A DNA stretch of 64,000 nt from Pedomonas mirosovicensis. GTDB taxonomy: Bacteria; Pseudomonadota; Alphaproteobacteria; Sphingomonadales; Sphingomonadaceae. Position 1 is the first letter of the stretch; each line of letters starts with the position of its first letter. Both the position numbers and the translations under genes were made by a program. The notes below the pieces were generated by a model, which saw nothing but the letters and a program-made list of their open reading frames with translations, was not told the DNA's origin and ran no database searches. The DNA is taken from positions 818,001-882,000 of the forward strand of contig NZ_JAKFIA010000002.1 in assembly GCF_022569295.1 (NCBI RefSeq), given 5' to 3'. Below are positions 8,665 to 17,195 of the stretch, piece by piece.

Positions 8665-10077
8665 GACACGGTTATCTTCTTCTCCTGCCGATGATGCTGG
8701 GCGCGTGCAGCCTCGCGCCCGATTACCAGCGGCCCGAGGCCCCGGTTCCGGCCACCTGGCCGGAAGGCGCGGCCTATGCCGAGCAGGCGGCGGTCGACGC
8801 CCCCGGCCTGTCGTGGCAGCAGCTCATCACCCACGAAAAGTTGCGTAACGTTATCGGGCAGATGCTCGCCAACAACCGCGACCTGCGCGCCTCGCTCGCC
8901 AACGTCGAAGCGGCGCGGGCGCAGTATCGGGTGCAGCGCTCCGCCCGCCTGCCGACGATCGCCGCCAATGGCGGGGTGACGGTGAGCGACAGCAACGCCG
9001 GCTCCAGCTTCGGCAGCGGCGGCGGCGGCAACGGCCGCGACACCTGGTACACCGCCAACGTGGGGCTGAGCGCGTTCGAGATCGACCTGTTCGGCCGGGT
9101 GCGGAACCTGAGCCGGGCGGCGCTGGAGAGCTACCTTGCGACCGAAGAGGGCATGCGCTCCACCCGCATCGCGCTCATCGCCGAGACCGCCAGCGCCTAC
9201 GCGACCCTTGCGGCGGACCAGGACCTGCTGAAGGTGGCCCAGGAGACGGCGGCGAGCGCCGAGCGCTCCCTCAGACTGACGCAGGATCTGAACCAAGCCG
9301 GCCTTGCCGGCAAGCTGGACGTGCACCAGGCCGAGACCGTGGTGCAGCAGGCCCGCGCCGACGTGGAAGTTTACCTCACCCAGGTGGCACAGGACCGCAA
9401 CGCGCTCGACCTGCTGGTGGGCGCGCCCGTGGACGAGGCGCTGCTGCCCGAAAGCCTGGCCGAGCTGGCGGAGGGCATCAGCCCGGTGCCGGCGGGCCTG
9501 TCGTCGGACGTGCTCCTGAACCGGCCGGACGTGCTGGCGGCCGAGCACCAGCTGAAGGCGGCCAACGCCAACATCGGCGCGGCGCGCGCGGCCTTCTTCC
9601 CGCGCATCAGCCTGACGGCGGCGGCAGGCTTCGCCAGCGCGGCGCTGGACAGCCTGTTCGATGGCGACAGCTTCACCTGGCAGGCGAACCCTGCGGCCAG
9701 CATGGCGCTGCTGGGCGGCCCCAACTGGGCCAACCTGGATTATTCCAAGGCCCAGCGGGACATGTACGTGGCCCAGTATGAGGGGGGCGATCCAGTCCGC
9801 CTTCCGCGACGTGGCCGATGCGCTGGCGCGCGCCGGCACCATCACGCGCCAGCAGGAGGCCCAGCGCGCCCTGCTGCGAGCCAGCGAGCAGAGCTATCAA
9901 CTGGCCGAACAGCGCTACAAGGCGGGCATCGATCCGTTCCTCACCACGCTGGACGCGCAGCGCACGCTCTACTCGGCGCGGCGCTCGGTGATCGCCACCG
10001 ACCTTGCGTTCATCGACAATCGTATCGCCATGTACCGGGCGATCGGAGCCGAGCCGGCCTCCACGCCGGCGCCCTGA
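8661..10077 (+). CDS. Outer membrane efflux lipoprotein of the RND pump (frameshifted)
   Basis: Signal peptide with lipobox (MMLGAC, then SLAPDYQRPEAP) and two outer-membrane-efflux repeats, as in OprM/AdeK/CmeC. The first frame reads through AYATLAADQDLL and LLNRPDVLAAEHQLKAANANIGAARA, then at a G6 run (9782-9787) the conserved sequence moves to another frame (GAIQSAFRDVADALAR to the stop at 10077). Removing one G gives a 471-residue protein, normal for the family. Uncorrected, the first frame runs on out of phase and fuses with the downstream dioxygenase gene. Third member of the tripartite RND system, translationally coupled to the pump. Confidence 0.88.
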
Positions 10078-10179
10078 CGACACGGCACGGCGGCGAGACC
10101 TGTTTCGCAGACGCGGATTCCGTCTCGTCGCCGCCAGCCCTTCCGAAAAGGACAAGCGAGCCTTATCTCAGATTGAAGC

Positions 10180-10208
10180 GCACGTCTTTCGCGTACGCCG
10201 AGACGTGC
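10180..10208. promoter_or_regulatory. Perfect 8-bp inverted repeat upstream of the dioxygenase gene
   Basis: GCACGTCT (10180-10187) is mirrored by AGACGTGC (10201-10208) around a 13-nt spacer, ending 18 bp before the ATG at 10227. With no T-run behind it, an operator or a leader hairpin overlapping the ribosome site is likelier than a terminator. No binding protein can be assigned. Confidence 0.4.
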
Positions 10209-10226
10209 CTCACCGGAGTGTGCGTT

Positions 10227-11042
10227 ATGTCTGAGTTCAAGCGCTTGCCCAGCCTTTTCATCCCCCATGGCGGGGGCCCCTGCTTCTTCATGGAGCCGCC
10301 GCCGGGCTGGCCGCGCGATACCTGGGACAGCATGGAGGCCTACTTAAGCGGCCTTGGCGATACCCTGCCGCAACGGCCAAGCGCGCTGCTCGTCGTCTCC
10401 GGCCACTGGCTGACCAACCGGCCGACGGTGAACGTCGCCGCGCGCCCGACGCTGCTTTACGATTATTACGGCTTTCCCGAGCACACCTATAAGCTCACCT
10501 ACCCCGCGCCGGGCGCGCCGCACCTGGCAAGCCGGGTGCGGCAGCTGCTGGCAGGCAGCCGCATTCCCACCGACACGGAGAGCGAACGCGGGCTCGACCA
10601 CGGCGTCTTCATTCCGCTCAAGGTGATGTTCCCGAAGGCGGACGTGCCGGTGCTCCAGCTCTCCCTCCAGAAGGATCTGGACCCTGCGGACCACCTGGCC
10701 ATCGGCCGGGCGCTCGCGCCCCTGCGGGACGAAGGCGTGCTCATCATCGGCTCGGGCATGAGCTACCACCACCTGCCCAACCTGATGAGCGGGCGGGACA
10801 ACCAATCCTCCGAGCAGTTCGACGCCTGGCTGGACGAGACGCTGACGAGAAGCGGCCCCGCCGCGCGCTGGCGCCGGCTCCTTGGCTGGGAGAAGGCTCC
10901 GGGCGGGTTCGCCTCGCACCCCACGCCCGAGCACCTGCTGCCGCTGATGGTGGCGGTCGGCGCGGGCCTGGAGGACGCGGGCGTGCGGGAGTTCAACGAC
11001 CGCATCCTCGGCAAGGCGATTTCCGGCTTCCGCTTCGGTTAG
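10227..11042 (+). CDS. DODA-type extradiol ring-cleavage dioxygenase (YgiD family)
   Basis: 271 residues beginning MSEFKRLPSLFIPHGGGP. Zinc/iron ligand positions of the LigB-like DODA family are visible: His in FIPHGGG (about 14), His in VVSGHW (about 60), His in GLDHGVFIPL (about 125) and His in GSGMSYHHLP (about 181). The family cleaves catechol-type rings such as DOPA; bacterial YgiD acts as a DOPA dioxygenase, but the substrate here is unknown. The start is taken where family similarity begins; the frame is open further upstream only because the preceding gene is frameshifted. It lies 149 bp behind the RND operon and may be co-transcribed or separately controlled through the inverted repeat at 10180-10208. 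Confidence 0.9.
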   Translation: MSEFKRLPSLFIPHGGGPCFFMEPPPGWPRDTWDSMEAYLSGLGDTLPQRPSALLVVSGHWLTNRPTVNVAARPTLLYDYYGFPEHTYKLTYPAPGAPHLASRVRQLLAGSRIPTDTESERGLDHGVFIPLKVMFPKADVPVLQLSLQKDLDPADHLAIGRALAPLRDEGVLIIGSGMSYHHLPNLMSGRDNQSSEQFDAWLDETLTRSGPAARWRRLLGWEKAPGGFASHPTPEHLLPLMVAVGAGLEDAGVREFNDRILGKAISGFRFG

Positions 11043-11136
11043 GGCGACACTTGCGAAACCAGCCACAACTCTTTGTATTGTGGTAAATTTTACGTTTACT
11101 TAAAGTAAAGCTTTAAGCCCCTCCCTGCGGCCCGCC

Positions 11137-11640
11137 TCAGTTTGTGGCGGCGGGTTTGGGATCGTGGCTCAGGTGCTCGTAGGCCAGCCGCCAGCCCGCG
11201 GGCGTGCGCTTGTAAAGGTTGGTGCCGTGCCCGCCGCCCGAGAGGGCTTGCCCGCTCTTCAGCGTGCCCTTGTAGCTGTAGCGGAAGACGACCAGCGCCG
11301 TATCGCGGTCCCGCGCCAGCCATTCGGGCTGGCTCATGGCGTAGACTTCATCCGGCAGAATGGACCAGGTATTCTGGAAGGCGGCGCGCACCGCATCCAG
11401 CCCGCGATGGCTCTTCTCGGTGAAGACGAACAGGGCATCCGGCGCAATGACCTGATCCGCCAACTGCTCGAAATCGTGGGTGTTGATGAGCGTGCGGTAG
11501 CGCTCGAACGCCGCCTCGGGGGTATCGCCTGCGGCATCGGCCGCATGGGCCGGCGCAAGGCAAACAGGGGCCGCAAGCCCGAGAAACGCCAGCGAAATGG
11601 CAAGGCGAACAAGCAGCCGCAACGGCCTCAAAATCAACAT
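11137..11640 (-). CDS. Secreted NTF2-like (SnoaL/DUF4440-type) protein
   Basis: 167 residues with a clear Sec signal peptide ending near AHAADA (about residue 35). The mature part reads as one NTF2-like cone fold: AAFERYRTLINTHDFEQLADQVIAPDALFVF, then GLDAVRAAFQNTW and a closing WRLAYEHLSHD. Members bind small ligands or act as non-specific isomerases; no catalytic residues are diagnostic here. Predicted periplasmic. It stands alone, convergent with the dioxygenase gene across a 94-bp AT-rich gap containing short palindromes (for example TTTACTT/AAGTAAA at 11095-11109) that may act as a terminator. Confidence 0.75.
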   Translation of the reverse strand: MLILRPLRLLVRLAISLAFLGLAAPVCLAPAHAADAAGDTPEAAFERYRTLINTHDFEQLADQVIAPDALFVFTEKSHRGLDAVRAAFQNTWSILPDEVYAMSQPEWLARDRDTALVVFRYSYKGTLKSGQALSGGGHGTNLYKRTPAGWRLAYEHLSHDPKPAATN

Positions 11641-11751
11641 TGAAACGGTCCCCCCGTGTTAGCGCGCAGCCATGGTTTGGCTTGCCGTTGCCAATAGCCG
11701 GCGACTGATGGATCGCCTAGGCGTTTGCGACGGGCGAGCGCTGCGCGCCGG

Positions 11752-12114
11752 TCAGTCGCCGCGCTTCTGGATGGAGACGAGGATGTACTGCCCGCCCGCC
11801 TGATTGAAGGTGAAGGACACCTTGTCGCCGGGACGCAGGTTGATGATCTGGTCGAGGTTCTGCGCCTGGAAGTCGGCCGTCTGGGCGGGCCAGTCCAGAT
11901 CCTTCACCGGGCCGTGCGCGATCGTCACCTGATTGCCCGCGATGGCCGTGATCGTGCCGGTTGCGGCGTAGGTCTTGTCGTCCTCCGGCTGATCCGTGCT
12001 CAAGGACGTGGCGGTGGCGTTCTCCGCCTCCTCTGCCTGCCCGCAGGCCATCAGCCCGAGGCCTGTCAGTCCAAGGCTGGCGGCCGTGACGCACATCAGG
12101 ATGGAGCGCTTCAT
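11752..12114 (-). CDS. CusF-like periplasmic copper-binding lipoprotein, methionine ligands absent
   Basis: 120 residues: signal peptide with lipobox (GLGLMAC, Cys 24), acidic linker, then a CusF-type small beta-barrel (about 50-120: TGTITAIAGNQVTIAHGPV, LDWPAQTADF, LRPGDKVSFTF). Escherichia coli CusF binds Cu(I)/Ag(I) through His36, Trp44, Met47 and Met49. The same spacing here places His67 and Trp75 correctly but puts Gln78 and Ala80 where the two methionines should be, so classical Cu(I) binding is doubtful. The start at ATG 12114 is chosen because the signal peptide begins there, behind an AGGGA ribosome site. No cus pump genes are adjacent. Confidence 0.85.
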   Translation of the reverse strand: MKRSILMCVTAASLGLTGLGLMACGQAEEAENATATSLSTDQPEDDKTYAATGTITAIAGNQVTIAHGPVKDLDWPAQTADFQAQNLDQIINLRPGDKVSFTFNQAGGQYILVSIQKRGD

Positions 12115-12234
12115 ACCATCGGTCCCTGCAATCTGTTTATCCAACGCGACACCCCGCCGCCGCGCGGCACGGCCGGCAGGCTGAAAGGAAGATACGCTTC
12201 GGGCAGGCCTTGGATGCCAAACGGCCTGCCCCAA

Positions 12235-12260
12235 GGAACGCCCGGCCAACGGCCCGCGTT
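12235..12260 (+). promoter_or_regulatory. Candidate EcfG-type general stress promoter
   Basis: GGAAC (12235-12239), 17 bp, CGTT (12257-12260). This matches the alphaproteobacterial general-stress sigma factor consensus GGAAC-N16/17-CGTT. Transcription would start near 12267, about 30 bp before the GTG at 12298, which supports that start over the upstream ATG at 12214. About one such match is expected by chance in 64 kb on two strands, so the position is the main support. Confidence 0.55.
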
Positions 12261-12297
12261 GACACGCAAAGGCCGAAACGTTGGGGGAACCGCACCC

Positions 12298-14823
12298 GTG
12301 GAGTCTGCCAGGCCATCCACCGAGACATCCGCTCCGGGCCAGTCCGCTGCCGGCAAGCCCGTGGTCCTGATTACCGGCGCGACCGGCAACCTGGGCCGCT
12401 CGCTGGCCGGGGCCCTATCCGATGCCTACCGGATCGTCGGCCTCGACCTGAAGGTAAGAGACGTCGGGTTTCCGGTGCTTGAGGCCGATTTTTCATCCGA
12501 TGACTCGTTGCGGGAGGCGCTGGCGCAGGTGCAAAAGACGTTCGGCAGCCGCATCGCCAGCGTCATCCATCTGGTGGCCTTCTTCGACTTCACCGGCGAG
12601 GAGAACCCGCTCTACCAGTCGGTCAACGTGGAGGGCACGCGGTGCCTGCTGCGCTCCCTCCAGAACTTCGAGGTGGAGCAGTTCGTCTACTCCAGCACCA
12701 TGCTGGTGCATGCCCCCTGCCGCCCCGGCGAGCAGATCGACGAGACCCAGCCCATCGACCCACGCTGGGCCTACCCGAAGTCAAAGGCGGCCGCCGAAGC
12801 CGTCATCAAGGCCGAGCACGGCAAGATTCCCTATGTGCTCCTGCGGCTGGCCGGCGTCTACGACGAGCATACCACCGTGCCCACCATGGCCCAGCAGATG
12901 GCGCGCATCTACGAGCGGGACCTGGAGAGCTATTTCTATTCGGGCTCGACGCTCGTCGGCCAGTCCATGCTGCATCGGGAGGATATGCTGGATGCCTTCC
13001 GCCGCACGGTGGACCGGCGGGCGCAGCTGCCGCCAGAGGCGGAAATCCTCATCGGCGAGGCGGACGCCATCGGCTATGACGCGCTGCAGGACGAGCTGGG
13101 CTACCTGATCCATGGCGAGAAGGAATGGCCGACGCTGCGCCTGCCCAAACCCATCGCCGCGGCCGGGGCCTGGGCGCAGGACAAGCTGGAGCCGGTTATC
13201 CCCGACATGATCGACCAGGGGGAGAAACCGTTCATCAAGCCGTTCATGGTGCGGATGGCGGACGATCACTATGCGCTCGACATCACCCGCGCCCGCCAGT
13301 GGCTGGGCTGGGAGCCGAAACACCGGCTGAAGGCCGAGCTGCCGAAGATGGTGGCGGCGCTGAAACGGGACCCGATCGGCTGGTACAAGGCCAACGGCGT
13401 CACCCCGCCCGAGTCCCTGGAGGCGGCGGCCGATGCGGCGGCCGAGACCGCGGGCCACCCCCACGACCTGACCCAGCGCCGGCAGGCCCAGGTGGCGCAG
13501 GAGCACAGCGCCTATCGCTGGGCGCACTTCGCCAACATCGGCATGGGGTTCTGGCTGTTGGCGCAGCCGTGGGTCATCACCGTGCCCGAGCGCGGGCTGG
13601 CGTGGGTGGAGGTCGCCCTGGGCGCGGCGCTGATGGTGTTCGCGAGCCTGGCCGTCTCGTGGCGGGCCCAGTGGGCGCGCTGGGTGTGCGCCGCCATCGG
13701 CGCCGTGGCGATGGCCGTGCCCTTCCTGTTCTGGACCACGAGCGGGGCCGATTACCTCTCCGACACGCTGGCGGGCATGCTCATCTTCGGCTTTGCCGTC
13801 TGCACCCGCCCGGAGCCGGGCCCCTCGGCCGCCGCGGCGCTCACCGGACCCGACGTGCCGCCGGGGTGGGACTACAACCCCTCCTCCTGGTCGCAGCGCC
13901 TCCCCATCATCGCGCTGGCGGTCGTGGGGCTGATGATCTCCCGCCACCTGGCCGCCTACCAGCTGGGCCACAGCCCGGCCGCGTGGGATCCGGTGTTCAC
14001 CGGCAACCCCCTGGACCCGAAGAACGGGACGGAGGAGATCATTACCTCCTGGGTTTCCGAAGCCTGGCCGGTTTCGGATGCGGCCGTGGGGGCCTATACC
14101 TATGCGCTCGAAATCCTCACCGGCATCGTCGGCTCGCGCCAGCGCTGGCGCACCATGCCATGGCTGGTGCTGATCTTCGGCCTGATGATCGCGCCCTTGG
14201 GCGTTACCTCCATCTTCTTCATCATCATCCAGCCGATCCTGCTCGGCACCTGGAGCCTGCCGGCGCTCATCGCCGCCGCCGTGATGCTGATACAAATTCC
14301 CTATTCGCTCGACGAACTGCTGGCGACCATCCAGTTCCTCCGCCGCCGCATAAAGGCCGGGCGCAACTGGCTCTATGTGCTGCTGTTCGGCGACACGGAC
14401 GAAGGCGAGGCCGCCCGGCCACAGGAGGACGAGTTCGCGCGCGCGCCCGGCGCCGTTCTGCGGGAAATGGTGGCAGGCGGCGTCAGCCTGCCCTGGCCGC
14501 TGGCGGCCTCGGCCCTCATCGGCCTGTGGCTGCTGTTCACCCGCGTGACGCTGGGCAACAGCGGCAGCATGGCCAACGCCGACCACCTGATCGGCTCGCT
14601 GGCGCTGACGGTCGTCTCCATCGCCAGCGCCGAGGTGGCCCGGCCGGTGCGTTTTCTCAACGTCCTGCTCGGCGCGGCGCTGTGCGTGACGCCCTTCCTC
14701 TATGACGCCAGCACCACATCCATGATCGCGAGCATCCTCTGCGGCCTCGCGCTTGCCGCGCTCAGCATTCCCAAGGGCCCGATCCGCAACCACTATGGCC
14801 GCTGGGACCGCTTGATCGTGTGA
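12298..14823 (+). CDS. NAD-dependent epimerase fused to SPW-repeat / VKOR-like membrane domain
   Basis: 841 residues from the GTG at 12298, chosen for its GGGGGAA ribosome site and the promoter just upstream. Residues about 20-330 are an extended SDR/epimerase: GATGNLG nucleotide-binding loop, YSSTMLVHAP, and a YPKSKAAAE catalytic Tyr-Lys pair (YxxxK). The C-terminal half has about ten membrane helices. It opens with an SPW-type repeat (NIGMGFWLLAQPW), passes through a region resembling bacterial vitamin-K-epoxide-reductase-like domains (SRHLAAYQLGHSPAAWDP, RWRTMPWLVLIFGLM), and ends in a second SPW-type segment finishing HYGRWDRLIV. No CxxC pair remains in the VKOR-like part. Such fusions occur in rhizobia and sphingomonads with no known function. 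Stress induction is suggested by the promoter. Confidence 0.8.
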   Translation: MESARPSTETSAPGQSAAGKPVVLITGATGNLGRSLAGALSDAYRIVGLDLKVRDVGFPVLEADFSSDDSLREALAQVQKTFGSRIASVIHLVAFFDFTGEENPLYQSVNVEGTRCLLRSLQNFEVEQFVYSSTMLVHAPCRPGEQIDETQPIDPRWAYPKSKAAAEAVIKAEHGKIPYVLLRLAGVYDEHTTVPTMAQQMARIYERDLESYFYSGSTLVGQSMLHREDMLDAFRRTVDRRAQLPPEAEILIGEADAIGYDALQDELGYLIHGEKEWPTLRLPKPIAAAGAWAQDKLEPVIPDMIDQGEKPFIKPFMVRMADDHYALDITRARQWLGWEPKHRLKAELPKMVAALKRDPIGWYKANGVTPPESLEAAADAAAETAGHPHDLTQRRQAQVAQEHSAYRWAHFANIGMGFWLLAQPWVITVPERGLAWVEVALGAALMVFASLAVSWRAQWARWVCAAIGAVAMAVPFLFWTTSGADYLSDTLAGMLIFGFAVCTRPEPGPSAAAALTGPDVPPGWDYNPSSWSQRLPIIALAVVGLMISRHLAAYQLGHSPAAWDPVFTGNPLDPKNGTEEIITSWVSEAWPVSDAAVGAYTYALEILTGIVGSRQRWRTMPWLVLIFGLMIAPLGVTSIFFIIIQPILLGTWSLPALIAAAVMLIQIPYSLDELLATIQFLRRRIKAGRNWLYVLLFGDTDEGEAARPQEDEFARAPGAVLREMVAGGVSLPWPLAASALIGLWLLFTRVTLGNSGSMANADHLIGSLALTVVSIASAEVARPVRFLNVLLGAALCVTPFLYDASTTSMIASILCGLALAALSIPKGPIRNHYGRWDRLIV

Positions 14824-14882
14824 GAGACGGCATCTTTATAAGACGCAAAGGGAGCCCAACCGCTTGCGGAACATAAGTGATC

Positions 14883-16676
14883 CTAGGCGGCCCCGGCGCC
14901 CCGCGCCGCGTCATCCTCCTCGGCGGCGGATGTCATGAGCGAGACACGCTCGAGGATGCCCCTGGCGATCTCGCGCTCGCCCATGATGACCGCATCCGCG
15001 CCGAGATTGGCCAGATAGTCCACCTCGGCGTCGGAGTGGGCGCGGGCGATCACGTCCACATCCGGATTGGCCGCCTTGGCCTGCTGGACGATCTGCCCCG
15101 CCTCGAACGCGTTGGGAATGGCGATGATGACCCGCTGCGCCGCCGCCAGATTGGCCGAGCGCAGGATATCCGACTTGGCGGCGTTGCCGGCGATGGTCTC
15201 GATGTTCGCCTCCCGCAGGGCGAAGACAGCCTTCTCCGCATCCTCGATGACGAGGAACGGCAGGCCGGCCTCCTTCAGGCGCTCGCCCACCAGGCTGCCG
15301 ACCCGGCCGTAGCCCACCAGAACGGTGTGGCCGGAAAGCCGGGTGATCGCATGCTCCTCCGGCTCGGGCGCGGCGGCAGCAGCAGCGGCCGCCGCCGCGG
15401 CCGCGACGGGGCCATCCACCTGCCCCGGCACGGTGTGGGACATGGAGGCGAGCAGCTCGTTCTTTTCCAGCCGGGGGCGCAGCCGGGAAATGGCGGCAAA
15501 GGCCACCGGGTTGAGCAGGATGGAGAGGATCGCGCCCGCCAGGATCAGGTCCCGCCCCTGCTCGGGCAGAAGGTCAAGACTGACGCCGAGCCCCGCGAGA
15601 ATGAAGGAGAATTCGCCGATCTGGGCGAGGCTGGCGGAAATGGCGAGCGCCGTTGGCACCGGATGGCGGAACGCCAGCACGATGAAGAACGCGGCGACCG
15701 ACTTGCCGATGAGGATGATGAGCAGGGTGGCGAGCACCGGCAGCGGATCGCGCACCAGGCTCATGGGATCGAACAACATGCCGACCGAGACGAAGAACAG
15801 CACCGCGAACGCATCGCGCAGCGGCAGGGTTTCTTCGGCCGCCCGGTGGCTGAGTTCGGATTCGCTGAGGATCATGCCCGCGAAGAACGCGCCGAGCGCC
15901 AGCGAGACGCCGAACAGCTTGGCCGCGCCGAAGGCAACGCCGAGCGCGATGGCGAGAACCGCCAGCCGGAACAGCTCGCGCGAGCCGGTGTGCGCCACAT
16001 AATGCAGCAGCCATGGGATGACCCGGCGGCCGACAATGAGCATGAAGGCAACGAAGCCCACCACCTTCAAAAGCGTGAGGCCGAGCACGCCCCAAAGGGT
16101 GAGGCCGGACGTGGCGGCGTGATGGCCCGCCACCCCCGCCGCGCTGCCGCCCATGAGGCCCGCCAGCGCGGGCAGCAGCACCAGCGCCAGCACCATGGCA
16201 AGGTCTTCAACGATGAGCCAGCCGACGGCGATACGCCCCTTCTCGGTGTCGATGAGGCGGCGTTCCTGCAATGCGCGCAGCAGCACCACCGTACTGGCAA
16301 CCGACAGCGCGAGGCCGAAGACGAGGCCGCCGCCCAACGGCCAGCCCAGCGCCCACGCCAGCGCCGCGCCCATGGCGGTGGCGACCGTGATCTGCACCAC
16401 CGCGCCCGGCACGGCGATGGTTTTCACCGACAGGAGATCCTTCAGCGAAAAGTGCAGACCCACGCCGAACATCAGGAGAATGACGCCCATTTCCGCCAGT
16501 TCAGGCGCAAGCGACTGGTCCGCGACGAATCCCGGCGTGTGCGGCCCCGCCAGCACCCCCGCGATCAGATATCCCACCAGGGGCGGTATTCGGAACCGGC
16601 TGGCGATCGTGCCGAGGATGAACGCAAGGCCGATGCCGCCGACGATCGTGGCGATGAGGGGGGTGTCATGGGGCAT
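14883..16676 (-). CDS. Kef/YbaL-type cation:proton antiporter with RCK (TrkA-N) domain
   Basis: 597 residues. Residues 1-400 form the CPA2 transporter core of 12-13 helices (PPLVGYLIAGVLAGPHTPGF near the start, the ALGAFFAGMILSESE signature in the middle). A linker follows with a run of 13 alanines (about residue 420), then a Rossmann-type TrkA-N domain with GHTVLVGYGRVGS and a downstream Asp. Family members (KefB/C, YbaL, RosB) exchange K+ for H+ under control of nucleotide or thiol ligands. The poly-Ala tract is encoded by GCC/GCG repeats and may vary in length between strains. The gene stands alone, divergent from maeB. Confidence 0.92.
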   Translation of the reverse strand: MPHDTPLIATIVGGIGLAFILGTIASRFRIPPLVGYLIAGVLAGPHTPGFVADQSLAPELAEMGVILLMFGVGLHFSLKDLLSVKTIAVPGAVVQITVATAMGAALAWALGWPLGGGLVFGLALSVASTVVLLRALQERRLIDTEKGRIAVGWLIVEDLAMVLALVLLPALAGLMGGSAAGVAGHHAATSGLTLWGVLGLTLLKVVGFVAFMLIVGRRVIPWLLHYVAHTGSRELFRLAVLAIALGVAFGAAKLFGVSLALGAFFAGMILSESELSHRAAEETLPLRDAFAVLFFVSVGMLFDPMSLVRDPLPVLATLLIILIGKSVAAFFIVLAFRHPVPTALAISASLAQIGEFSFILAGLGVSLDLLPEQGRDLILAGAILSILLNPVAFAAISRLRPRLEKNELLASMSHTVPGQVDGPVAAAAAAAAAAAAPEPEEHAITRLSGHTVLVGYGRVGSLVGERLKEAGLPFLVIEDAEKAVFALREANIETIAGNAAKSDILRSANLAAAQRVIIAIPNAFEAGQIVQQAKAANPDVDVIARAHSDAEVDYLANLGADAVIMGEREIARGILERVSLMTSAAEEDDAARGAGAA

Positions 16677-17195
16677 TCGTCGGTCGGGGCTCCTTTCCAG
16701 AGTGCGGCCAGGGAATGATCAAATCAAGGGAGATGCCTATTATGAAAAAGATATGCACTTCAGTGCAAGTTTTTCCTTAAAGAATTTTCCTAGGGTTCGA
16801 ATGCGACGGCAACTTCGGCGTGAAGCGGTGAGTGAGGCCTTCGGTCGCATGCTTGCTCCGTAGGTTTGAATTATAGAAATTACATCAAAAACAGGGCAAC
16901 TGTTCTAATGGCAACAGAGCATTGGCCTGTAATTGTGCCGCACATGGCGGTAATTCTGCGCCGCCCTCCAACCAAAAGGCCGGGCAAGCGCACCGGCGGC
17001 GGGCCGGAGCGCCGGTGACGCCGCCTCGGGACGCGTTGGCCGCCGGCCCCTTTATGGGCTTTAACGCCTTCCCGTCCGCAGATGTTCAGGCTTTGCTTGA
17101 GCGCAAGGCGCGGGGCTGCTACCGCAGGGATCAAAGAAACTGCTACCAACGGTCTTCCGTAGTTGTAGTTGTTGTGTTTGCCGACAGGATGCACC
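16677..17195. other. Divergent intergenic region with several hairpins (kef/maeB)
   Basis: 519 bp without a supported gene. Visible structure: TGCACT/AGTGCA around TC (about 16754-16767); a 7-bp pair ATGCGAC (16801-16807) and GTCGCAT (16844-16850) enclosing a smaller CTTC/GAAG hairpin; and CACCGGCG (16991-16998) paired with CGCCGGTG (17010-17017). It should hold both promoters and perhaps a leader RNA. I do not recognise a known RNA family. Confidence 0.5.

Noticed and set aside
10077-10226. Fusion of the efflux lipoprotein with the dioxygenase as one 793-residue protein
   Set aside because: Created only by the frameshift at 9782-9787; the dioxygenase has its own start at 10227.
11725-12297. 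N-terminal extension of the SDR-SPW protein
   Set aside because: It would overlap the CusF-like gene antisense and lie upstream of the promoter; the GTG at 12298 has the good ribosome site.
14877-16718. 613-codon frame antisense to the Kef antiporter
   Set aside because: Low-complexity charged sequence with no family resemblance; an artefact of codon bias on the opposite strand.
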